This document shows, piece by piece, positions 1-6,081 of a DNA stretch of 6,684 nt. The stretch lies in assembly GCA_015494435.1 (NCBI GenBank), contig WGBH01000042.1, forward strand, positions 1 through 6,684, given 5' to 3'. The position numbers and the translations under genes are program-made. Position 1 is the stretch's first letter. Each line of letters starts with the position of its first letter. The notes under the pieces are model-generated. The model worked only from the letters and a program-made list of their open reading frames with translations, ran no database searches and was not told the origin of the DNA. This DNA comes from Thiotrichaceae bacterium (lineage in GTDB: Bacteria; Pseudomonadota; Gammaproteobacteria; Thiotrichales; Thiotrichaceae).

Positions 1-889
1 AATTTATTAATTTTATCCATTGCTGTTGTTGTTCTTTAGTTAATTGCAACTGCTGGCAAAGTTCGTTAAATGCTACATCATCAATAGCTCTTTGCTTAAA
101 AATATCGTCTATATTAGCTTCTTCAATATCGCATTTTATTAAGCTAAGCTGTTGTGCTAAGCGAATTGTATTTTGGTGTTTAATAATCGCATCTTCTATC
201 TTTTTAGCATGACGAATGTGCATTTTATGAATGTTATTTTGATGTTCGAATATCTCTTCTATTGTTCTAAATTTTCTTAATAACTTAGCGGCAGTTGACA
301 TACCAATGCCAGGTACACCTGGAATATTGTCGCTTTTATCTCCCGCTAAGGCGAGTTGATCAGCGATTTGATAAGGGTAGATATGAAAACGTTTATGAAA
401 GCTTTTTGTATTGTGTTTATAATTTTGCGGGTAATTCCACCAATAATCATCTTCTTTGATTAACTGGAGTAAATCTTTATCAGCGCTAATAATATTAATT
501 TTATATTCTTTCTGTTGTAATTGAGAACACCATGTACCAATCAAATCATCTGCTTCATAGTGATCACTAGAGGATTGGTATAATCCAAGCGCATCCAAAA
601 AAGCGCGACAATATTTAAATTGCAATGCAAGCTCAGGGGAAAGTGGTTTTCTATGCGCTTTATAAGCAGGATAAAGTGCTTTACGGTGAGAGTTTTTAAG
701 TTTTTCATCAAAAGCAAAGGCAATCCTTGTCGGTCGTTCTGTTGATAGTAGTCCATATACAAACTGCAAAAAACCAATTACCCCGTGTATAGACCTTCCT
801 TTTTTATCCTTTGCTCGTATTTTGCAATAATTCCATGCATCATAAACGTAGATATTAGAGTCAACTAACCATACTGTCTTCTTATTCAT
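1..889 (-). CDS. 5'-3' exonuclease / flap endonuclease (PolA N-terminal domain type), 3'-truncated by the window edge
   Basis: A continuous minus-strand frame runs from the ATG at 889-887 to base 1 without a stop, giving 296 residues. The family cuts 5' flaps and digests DNA 5' to 3' with two metal ions and acts in the cytoplasm in replication and repair. The metal-ligand set is in order: D10 (LVDSN), D61 (FAFDEK), E112/D114/D115 (EADD), D137/D139 (SADKDL), and D184/D187 (GDKSDN). The last motif leads into the helix-3-turn-helix DNA-binding segment IPGVPGIG (189-196). The arch region has the usual basic motif (HRKALYPAYKAHRK, 68-81). There is no strong Shine-Dalgarno sequence, but an upstream start is unnecessary because the first beta strand and D10 follow directly. 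At 296 residues or more it is longer than E. coli ExoIX (about 250) and close to an isolated PolA nuclease domain. A complete DNA polymerase I is not excluded because the C-terminus is outside, but the Gln-rich end around residue 287 looks like the end of a stand-alone protein. Confidence 0.93.
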   Translation of the reverse strand, partial: MNKKTVWLVDSNIYVYDAWNYCKIRAKDKKGRSIHGVIGFLQFVYGLLSTERPTRIAFAFDEKLKNSHRKALYPAYKAHRKPLSPELALQFKYCRAFLDALGLYQSSSDHYEADDLIGTWCSQLQQKEYKINIISADKDLLQLIKEDDYWWNYPQNYKHNTKSFHKRFHIYPYQIADQLALAGDKSDNIPGVPGIGMSTAAKLLRKFRTIEEIFEHQNNIHKMHIRHAKKIEDAIIKHQNTIRLAQQLSLIKCDIEEANIDDIFKQRAIDDVAFNELCQQLQLTKEQQQQWIKLIN

Positions 890-1017
890 AATTTAAATAA
901 TTTATCTTTATTAATTAGGTATTTTATTATCATATTATGCCCAAAATATAATTTTTACCTCATTGTTTTTTCTTGAAAAATATAATATATGTTATTTTTT
1001 AAACTAAATAGTCACTA

Positions 1018-1327
1018 GAGTTCAGGCTTTATTCAGCAAGGACTGTATATTATTTAACCGTCTTCGCTGATAACCACTTAGACGGGGTTTGTGGTAGTGG
1101 TTATCATTGGTAAACGAGATAGTGCTAATTAAAATAATTTTTCCATCATTAATGACACTCAATGGTAGATATTTGGCTCGTTTACAATTGATGACAAAGG
1201 TCTTTGCACAAAATCGGCCACGATTGGGGAGCTGGTTTGCTGGAGCAGGACAACATTGGTTTGGTTCTACGGGGGTATTTCCAAACCTACTATAGAGCGA
1301 ATAGCAACTGCTATTCGCTTTTTTTTT
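1018..1327 (+). ncRNA. Candidate structured small RNA of unknown family, ending at a rho-independent terminator
   Basis: The block has several inverted repeats read directly from the sequence. These are CCGTCT 1058-1063 / AGACGG 1080-1085; GATAACCACT 1069-1078 / AGTGGTTATC 1096-1105; GTAAACGAG 1110-1118 / CTCGTTTAC 1177-1185 (extended by three pairs past a bulged G1109); ATTAA 1128-1132 / TTAAT 1149-1153 plus AGTG 1121-1124 / CACT 1156-1159 nested inside it; AATCG 1212-1216 / CGATT 1221-1225; and GGTTTGG 1258-1264 / CCAAACC 1281-1287. The terminator stem follows. Bases 1211-1290 are 41 of 80 G+C, far above the surrounding AT-rich spacer. I see none of the signature sequences of tmRNA, RNase P RNA, 6S RNA or SRP RNA. 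The 5' end is uncertain (about 995-1055). The strand is set by the terminator. A small protein or a 5'-truncated remnant gene is the alternative. Confidence 0.5.
1296..1327 (+). terminator. Rho-independent terminator, near-ideal
   Basis: A perfect 9-bp stem GCGAATAGC (1297-1305) / GCTATTCGC (1310-1318) has a 4-base loop AACT. It gains a tenth pair from A1296-T1319 and runs into nine consecutive T residues (1319-1327). There is no A-tract on the 5' side that would make it work on the minus strand, so it ends plus-strand transcription. The only gene to its left, the nuclease, reads the other way, so the terminator implies an otherwise unannotated plus-strand transcript starting within the gap. 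Confidence 0.9.
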
Positions 1328-1367
1328 GCTTATTATTTCATTAGCTTGCCAGTTATCTTATTTATTT

Positions 1368-1390
1368 TGGGAAATAATTCCCATTTTTTT
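1368..1390 (+). terminator. Second terminator-like hairpin, 40 bases downstream of the first
   Basis: TGGGAA (1368-1373), loop ATAA, TTCCCA (1378-1383), then seven T residues (1384-1390). The 6-bp stem is short, but the shape and the plus-strand orientation match a back-up terminator behind the one at 1296-1327. It also insulates the surface-protein gene from read-through. Confidence 0.6.
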
Positions 1391-1521
1391 CTAGCCGATA
1401 ATCTCTTTAGTCTTTATACTAGCTTAAGAGTATAGGCAATGATAAGTAAACTAAATAAGCTATAAAACAATGATTATTCTCTTCTTCATCGTATAGCCAT
1501 TAGGGGACTTTAAGATAAAAA

Positions 1522-1527
1522 TATAAT
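1522..1527 (+). promoter_or_regulatory. Candidate -10 box (TATAAT) for the DUF4214 gene
   Basis: An exact TATAAT lies 90 bases before the ATG at 1617 and downstream of both terminators. The region 16-18 bases upstream (around 1498-1505) has no good -35 match, and AT-rich sequence gives such hexamers by chance. Only the position favours it. If used, the 5' leader would be about 80 bases and would include the imperfect hairpin at about 1557-1576 (CCTGAGC / GCTAGG). Confidence 0.25.
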
Positions 1528-1603
1528 AATGAATACTGATTAAAATTTAATTTTCTCCTGAGCCTGTACAAGCTAGGTAAAATTAATATCCAATACAAAA
1601 TAC

Positions 1604-1611
1604 AAGGAAAG
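1604..1611 (+). promoter_or_regulatory. Ribosome binding site of the DUF4214 gene
   Basis: AAGGAAAG lies 5 bases before the ATG at 1617-1619, with the GGA core 8 bases from the start. It is the clearest Shine-Dalgarno sequence in the window and fixes the start of the long open frame. Confidence 0.75.
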
Positions 1612-1616
1612 AAGTC

Positions 1617-4085
1617 ATGTCAACAGTAACACCCAGAGAAATTATTACAGGTCTTTATGCAGGTACATTTGATAGAGCACCCGATGCTCAGGGCTTAAAT
1701 TATTGGGTTAATCAAGCCAATGTAGCAATTAGTGCTGGAATATCTGTCGATAATGTTTATAAAACGATTATGGATAATGGAAATCATGGTGGATTTGTTG
1801 CACATCCCATTTTTATCACAACTTATGGCAGTTTAAATAATGCTAGTTTTGTTGCACAAATTTATCAAAATATATTAGGTCAAGCGGGAGATGCGGATGG
1901 ACTCGCTTACTGGGAAGGATTGCTTAACAATAATATGTCCCGTGGTGAGATGGTTGCAGAATTTGTCAAAGGTGCACTAGAGTTTGATCAAACAGATCCA
2001 AAATGGTCATCACTCTCCCCTACAGAACTTGCTGTTGCGGTACAACGTCAAGAATTACTCCAAAATAAAGTGGAAGCTTCTTTGTATTTTATTGACACAT
2101 TAGGTAGTGCAACAAACCCGAGCATGTCTCCTTTGGAAAAGGACCCCGCCTATTTAGCCTCTATTGCGGTGCTAAATGGTGTAACTGATGATGCGACCAC
2201 TCTAAATGCTGCTAAACAACTAGTAGATTCTGCAAATGCGGCGACTAATTCCATTGATTTTCTTCTTAATCCACCTTCAGGTAAGGTGTTTACGGCAAAT
2301 AAAATAAATTTTGATACAACAATAACCACTGACTCTATAGAAGCAACAATGACGGGAACTGATAATGATATTATTAATGCAACCGCAGCGCAGGCTTCTG
2401 GTACAAATACGGTTATCGATGGACTGGCAGGAGCATCAGATAGTTTAAATATTACTGACACTACTGGTACTAATATCGCTGATCTTACTAATAATGCGAC
2501 AAATATTGAAAATATAGAACAAATAACTCTAGCCACAGGCGTGTCACAGCTCAATTTACTCACTGCTGATATAGCAGGTAATGCAGGCGGTGAGGTCAAG
2601 ACGGTAGTGGGAGTTTCTGGAACATCACAAACCCTAATGACAGAAGGTGATGTTAATCTAACCGCATTAACAACGACCAATATTGAGGAAATTAGTGCAG
2701 TTGATAGCGCAGGATCAGGTATTAATGTGACAATTGATCAGGCAAACTTATCAGATTTGACACGATTAGCGCTAGATGATGCAAGCGCTGGTGGAAATGA
2801 TGCACTCACACTGCAAGCAAGAACAGGAGCGAGCACGTTTGACTTCAGTGCAATTGATCTGAATTTTGATACTGGCTCTACTCTGCTTGTCAATTCAACT
2901 GCATCAACAATTGATGTCACTGTGGATAGCAATGATCTTGCTAATGTTACTACTATTACAGGTGAATCAGGGGCAGCTAGCACTGCCTTACATTTAACAG
3001 GTGCAAATGCAGATGGTGATCTTAGTGGTATGACAATAACGAATATTGATACGGTCACCATCGGCGGAACAACACGCACACTGGTATTAGATGATAATGA
3101 TCTATCTGCTAGCCAATATACAACCATCACAGGGGCTGGGGATTCTTTATTAGTTTTTAATGATACAGGTGCTCAAGATATTGATCTTAGCAATACCACT
3201 GTGAGTGGATTTACCAGTATAAGCGTTGACGTAAACAATAATAATGATACATTGATATTAGATGCGAGCTCTTTGTCTGGTGCAGTGACATTAATAGGCG
3301 GTGCTTCTTCAAATATTCAATTTACTGAGAGTTATGATGCTTCCGATATTAGTGTTACGACAGGTGATTTTGATAGCCTACTACTGGATGCAGGGGTAGA
3401 TCTTATTGTCGATGGTGATATTTTTGCCACTACTCCCTTCCCAAGTATTGATGGTAATGGAACAGCGACGTTAACTGTCAATATGTCATCAAGCACTTTA
3501 GACCTTGGTACTTATGCGCTTGGTAGTAGTTCTGATATTAAAATAATAATTAATGATAGCTCAGGCAATGATACTATTAGAGCTAGTGATATTAAATCAG
3601 CAGGCTCTACAATGATGATTAACTTAAACAAAGGTGGCAATGATGTTGTAAAGCTTGAAGACGGTTCGGGAAATGAAACAGATGCTATGGTTATTAACGA
3701 TGCCGTGAGAATCACAGGCTTTACCCCTAATGATGACCAGATTAATGTAGAAACTGCACTGATTACAACGAAGTCAGTTGTATCAAAAACAAGTGGCAAT
3801 GTCGATCAAAACTCTGATGGTATTGTTGTGCTAACAGGGACAACAATGAGCGATTTTAGCAATTTAAATGCATTATCTGCTGCTGTTGGTCACTACTCTA
3901 ATGGCAGTGTAGATGATAAGATGCTTTTTGCTATTAGTAATGTCTCTGGTACAGAAACAGCCCTTTACTCTTTTGTAGAAGATGGTAGCAGTGTTTCCAC
4001 TGTTGATGTGGATGATAGTGTCACATTAATTGCTATTGTTGAACATACAGGAAGTTTCGATACTGCAAATATTACTGTTTTTTAA
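1617..4085 (+). CDS. DUF4214-domain surface/secreted protein, probable type I secretion substrate (822 aa)
   Basis: The protein starts directly with two DUF4214-like helical units: residues about 7-55 (LYAGTFDRAPDAQGLNYW) and about 77-123 (IYQNILGQAGDADGLAYW). Both have the family's R/Q-A-x-D-x-x-GLxYW core. A helical linker follows (about 130-218). Residues about 225-700 are a low-complexity beta region rich in Thr, Asp, Asn, Ser, Ala and Ile with recurring L-x-L/I-x-x-x-x-L-S units, as in S-layer-like and beta-solenoid surface proteins. The last 130 residues (ITGFTPNDDQINV at 699-711, ending SFDTANITVF) resemble the uncleaved C-terminal signal region of type I secretion substrates. I saw no cysteine, few Lys/Arg (roughly 25) and no N-terminal signal peptide, all consistent with type I export. 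The canonical RTX nonapeptide array is absent; only isolated fragments such as SGNDTI and GGNDVV remain. The exporter genes are not in the window. Its ligand or role (surface layer, adhesin, matrix) cannot be read from sequence. It is followed closely by the lipoprotein hydrolase gene. Confidence 0.85.
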   Translation: MSTVTPREIITGLYAGTFDRAPDAQGLNYWVNQANVAISAGISVDNVYKTIMDNGNHGGFVAHPIFITTYGSLNNASFVAQIYQNILGQAGDADGLAYWEGLLNNNMSRGEMVAEFVKGALEFDQTDPKWSSLSPTELAVAVQRQELLQNKVEASLYFIDTLGSATNPSMSPLEKDPAYLASIAVLNGVTDDATTLNAAKQLVDSANAATNSIDFLLNPPSGKVFTANKINFDTTITTDSIEATMTGTDNDIINATAAQASGTNTVIDGLAGASDSLNITDTTGTNIADLTNNATNIENIEQITLATGVSQLNLLTADIAGNAGGEVKTVVGVSGTSQTLMTEGDVNLTALTTTNIEEISAVDSAGSGINVTIDQANLSDLTRLALDDASAGGNDALTLQARTGASTFDFSAIDLNFDTGSTLLVNSTASTIDVTVDSNDLANVTTITGESGAASTALHLTGANADGDLSGMTITNIDTVTIGGTTRTLVLDDNDLSASQYTTITGAGDSLLVFNDTGAQDIDLSNTTVSGFTSISVDVNNNNDTLILDASSLSGAVTLIGGASSNIQFTESYDASDISVTTGDFDSLLLDAGVDLIVDGDIFATTPFPSIDGNGTATLTVNMSSSTLDLGTYALGSSSDIKIIINDSSGNDTIRASDIKSAGSTMMINLNKGGNDVVKLEDGSGNETDAMVINDAVRITGFTPNDDQINVETALITTKSVVSKTSGNVDQNSDGIVVLTGTTMSDFSNLNALSAAVGHYSNGSVDDKMLFAISNVSGTETALYSFVEDGSSVSTVDVDDSVTLIAIVEHTGSFDTANITVF

Positions 4086-4111
4086 TCATATTTTTGAGCA
4101 TAGGTTTGGAT

Positions 4112-5218
4112 TTGAAAGGACTTAAAATCTATCGTTATATTGCCATTTTGTGTGTTTCTTCTTTTGTTATTTCTTGTGGAGGATCGACAGGAAAAACGGC
4201 ATTAGTTGATCCACTGAACCCAATATTAGAGCAAAGTGATGGTTTTTATTCTATTAGCAATAAAACGAATAATTCACTATCCTCTATTCAAACAAAACTG
4301 AGCACAATTGAAGGACTTAATCTGACGCTACGATACGATGTAACAACGTATAAATTAGAATACATGAGTCGTAACTCTGATAATGAACTCGTAAAGGTTT
4401 CAGGCTTGGTGGCTATTCCGAATAAAAATAGCCCAAGCCCGCTATTAAGTTTTCAACATGGAACAACGTTTGTTAATAGCGATGCGCCTAGTTTTAATTT
4501 AAAGGTCAATACAAGGCATCCTGAAATATTATTTGCTTCATTAGCTTATCTTGTTTTTTCCCCTGATTATATTGGCTATGGAACATCTGAAGGAGAAACG
4601 CATCCTTATTTATTAAAAAAGCCTTCTGCTGATATTGTGATTGATATGCTAAAAGCAGGTAAACAGTGGTTAAAAAAGGAAAATATTAGAACTAATAATC
4701 AACTTTTCATGACGGGATATTCTGAAGGCGGCTATGTCACAATGGCTGCCTTGGAGGCAATGCAAAACAGAGGTTTATCTGATCTAACGGTTACGGGTGC
4801 AGTATTAGGCGCAGGACCGTATGATTTATATACGACACTGGATACCCTCCTGCATAGTCTCAATGATATTCCAGATTTTCTGACCAATATTGCTCAAGAA
4901 ACCTTGGAATATTTTCTGATTCCTAAGGATGCAGAAGTGTATTTTGAGAGAACCTTTTTAAATCGCTATTTTGATAAGGATCGACAAGATAATGTGCATA
5001 ATTGGAAACCTGCTATCCCTTTAAAACTCTTTCATGGTGAAGATGATAAAACCGTGCCTATAGAAAGTGCGCTCAGCACATGGAAGACGATGACGGCTTT
5101 AGGAGCAGATGTAGAGTTAGTCAAATGCACTGCTAATCCTTCTGATCACAGTCCTTGTGTGATTCCTTATTTGAACTATACCCTTAATTATTTTGCAGGA
5201 TTGAGTCAGAATTTATAA
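4112..5218 (+). CDS. Lipoprotein alpha/beta hydrolase (secretory lipase / esterase-like), 368 aa
   Basis: From the TTG at 4112 the protein opens with a short basic segment, a hydrophobic stretch and a lipobox (V-I-S-C) with Cys22 as the predicted lipidated residue. Gly follows at +2, as in lipoproteins sent to the outer membrane. The mature part has an alpha/beta-hydrolase fold: an oxyanion-type QHGT motif (115-118), the strand-turn PDYIGYGTSEG followed by HPYL, the nucleophile elbow GYSEGG with Ser204, HGEDDKTVP with probable acid Asp312, and His346 in SDHSPC. Cys339 and Cys349 flank that His and could form a disulfide. The hydrolase family includes secreted lipases and esterases; the substrate is unknown. 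No ATG precedes the signal peptide. TTG codons at 4094, 4106 and 4112 are possible, and 4112 is preferred because AGG (4102-4104) sits 7 bases ahead and gives a standard 22-residue signal. It starts 26 bases after the DUF4214 stop, so co-transcription is likely. Confidence 0.85.
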   Translation: MKGLKIYRYIAILCVSSFVISCGGSTGKTALVDPLNPILEQSDGFYSISNKTNNSLSSIQTKLSTIEGLNLTLRYDVTTYKLEYMSRNSDNELVKVSGLVAIPNKNSPSPLLSFQHGTTFVNSDAPSFNLKVNTRHPEILFASLAYLVFSPDYIGYGTSEGETHPYLLKKPSADIVIDMLKAGKQWLKKENIRTNNQLFMTGYSEGGYVTMAALEAMQNRGLSDLTVTGAVLGAGPYDLYTTLDTLLHSLNDIPDFLTNIAQETLEYFLIPKDAEVYFERTFLNRYFDKDRQDNVHNWKPAIPLKLFHGEDDKTVPIESALSTWKTMTALGADVELVKCTANPSDHSPCVIPYLNYTLNYFAGLSQNL

Positions 5219-5234
5219 TTTTTTTTACCTCATA

Positions 5235-6014
5235 TTAGTCATATTGAGTGTCTTTCCAGCGACGAAGAGTGGTAAAGACCTCAACAGGACTATTTAATGA
5301 CTTCCCTGCAAATTTTTCTGCGGCTTCAATCACTGTTTTTTGATCACAACGTAAAAAAGGATTGGTTTTCAACTCATCTGCTAGATTAGTTGGTACAGTT
5401 GCTTGGTCTTGATCGATTAATTTCAAACACGTTGTCTCATGCTGTAATAAATCTTGATTCTCTGGTTCTACCCATTTAGCAAAACCTATATTGTCTAAGG
5501 TGTACTCATGTGCACAGAAGATTTTTGTATCAACAGGTAACTTGGCTATTTTTTGTAATGATTGATACAGCTCTTCTATTGTTCCATCAAAAACACGCCC
5601 ACATCCATTAGAAAAAAGAGTATCTCCGCAAAAAAGCAAGCCTTTAGTATAATAACTAATATGACCTGCGGTATGACCAAAGGTATCTAATATCTGTAAT
5701 TTAATGCCTATTTTTTCCAGTTCAATCGTATCATCCTGTTCTACAGCGTGAGTGCGTCTTGTAATTTTCTCTGTTTTAGGGGCATAAACAGGAAGATCAG
5801 GATATTTTTTTAATAAAGCACTAATCCCCGCGACATGATCGCTATGACGATGCGTAATTAAAATAGCAACGGCTTCTATATTTTTTTTCTCAAATGTTTC
5901 AATAACAGGCTTTGCATCACCTGGGTCTATAATAGCCCCATAGCGTTGCTTATCATCACAAAGTAGCCAAATATAGTTATCAGAAAATGCGGATACAGTG
6001 AGGATGGAAGGCAT
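5235..6014 (-). CDS. gloB: Hydroxyacylglutathione hydrolase (glyoxalase II), 259 aa
   Basis: This enzyme hydrolyses S-D-lactoylglutathione to D-lactate and glutathione, the second step of methylglyoxal detoxification in the cytoplasm. The metallo-beta-lactamase metal motif THRHSDH gives ligands His55, His57, Asp59 and His60. His114 (GHTAGH), bridging Asp131 (CGDTLF) and His169 (CAHEY) complete the binuclear site. The C-terminal glyoxalase II domain is present, with NPFLR (218-222) and the terminal LRRWKD (250-255) used in glutathione binding; CGRVFDG lies at 138-144. Length fits E. coli GloB (251). The ATG at 6014-6012 is preferred over an in-frame GTG at 6047: the family begins with a short strand before DNYIW, and AGAGAA lies about 9 bases upstream of the ATG. 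It converges with the hydrolase gene, 16 bases apart, and lies 67 bases after the transglycosylase gene on the same strand. Confidence 0.97.
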   Translation of the reverse strand: MPSILTVSAFSDNYIWLLCDDKQRYGAIIDPGDAKPVIETFEKKNIEAVAILITHRHSDHVAGISALLKKYPDLPVYAPKTEKITRRTHAVEQDDTIELEKIGIKLQILDTFGHTAGHISYYTKGLLFCGDTLFSNGCGRVFDGTIEELYQSLQKIAKLPVDTKIFCAHEYTLDNIGFAKWVEPENQDLLQHETTCLKLIDQDQATVPTNLADELKTNPFLRCDQKTVIEAAEKFAGKSLNSPVEVFTTLRRWKDTQYD

Positions 6015-6037
6015 AATAATATTTTCTCTATACAAAA

Positions 6038-6046
6038 ATTTTAGCA
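6038..6046 (-). promoter_or_regulatory. Candidate extended -10 promoter element for gloB
   Basis: On the minus strand the sequence reads TGCTAAAAT, an extended -10 pattern (TG-n-TAAAAT) with no clear -35 partner. Initiation from it would fall near 6031. That would leave a leader of about 17 bases before the ATG at 6014 and would exclude the in-frame GTG at 6047. The match is suggestive only in such AT-rich sequence. Confidence 0.3.
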
Positions 6047-6048
6047 CA

Positions 6049-6072
6049 CCAATATGATAGGCTTTATATTGG
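6049..6072 (-). repeat. Inverted repeat between the transglycosylase and gloB genes
   Basis: CCAATAT (6049-6055) and ATATTGG (6066-6072) are perfect complements around a 10-base spacer, starting 9 bases beyond the transglycosylase stop. On the minus strand it is not followed by an uninterrupted T run (the next bases read TGTGCTAAAATTTTTG), so it is at best a weak terminator. It could instead be an mRNA-stability hairpin or an operator. Confidence 0.4.
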
Positions 6073-6081
6073 AATACTGGA

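Larger units (their letters stand above)
890..1616. other. 727-base intergenic region between divergent genes; contains a probable RNA gene and the leader of the surface-protein gene
   Basis: Three parts can be told apart. Bases 890-1010 are very AT-rich and must hold the promoter of the minus-strand nuclease and any plus-strand promoter. A possible plus-strand pair is TTGTTT (963-968) and TATATG (986-991) with 17-base spacing; both match consensus poorly. Bases about 1018-1327 are a GC-richer, inverted-repeat-rich block ending in a strong terminator. Bases 1328-1616 hold a second terminator-like hairpin (1368-1390), a small inverted repeat (TATACT 1415-1420 / AGTATA 1429-1434), a candidate -10 box (1522-1527) and the ribosome binding site of the next gene. 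No convincing protein gene was found on either strand. Confidence 0.8.

Noticed and set aside
541..777. 78-residue minus-strand open frame
   Set aside because: It overlaps the nuclease gene on the same strand in another frame and has no recognisable motif; the nuclease frame carries all the catalytic residues.
1018..1327. tmRNA, RNase P RNA, 6S RNA, SRP RNA or a c-di-GMP riboswitch
   Set aside because: The conserved signature sequences of these families that I know were looked for and not found.
890..1616. Insertion sequence or MITE in the intergenic gap
   Set aside because: No terminal inverted repeats with flanking target duplications and no transposase fragment were seen; the inverted repeats are nested or adjacent as in RNA helices.
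2150..3799. Three minus-strand open frames (2150-2680, 2738-3130, 3512-3799)
   Set aside because: All are antisense to the DUF4214 gene; their Val/Ser/Leu-rich products are what the reverse complement of Thr/Asp/Asn-rich codons gives.
5219..5250. Terminator between the convergent hydrolase and gloB genes
   Set aside because: There is an eight-T run (5219-5226), but the hairpin-like repeat lies on its far side for plus-strand transcription, and on the minus strand the hairpin is followed by A residues; neither orientation gives hairpin then T run.
6015..6047. Eleven-residue N-terminal extension of GloB from a GTG at 6047
   Set aside because: The family begins close to the ATG at 6014, and a purine-rich ribosome binding site precedes that ATG.
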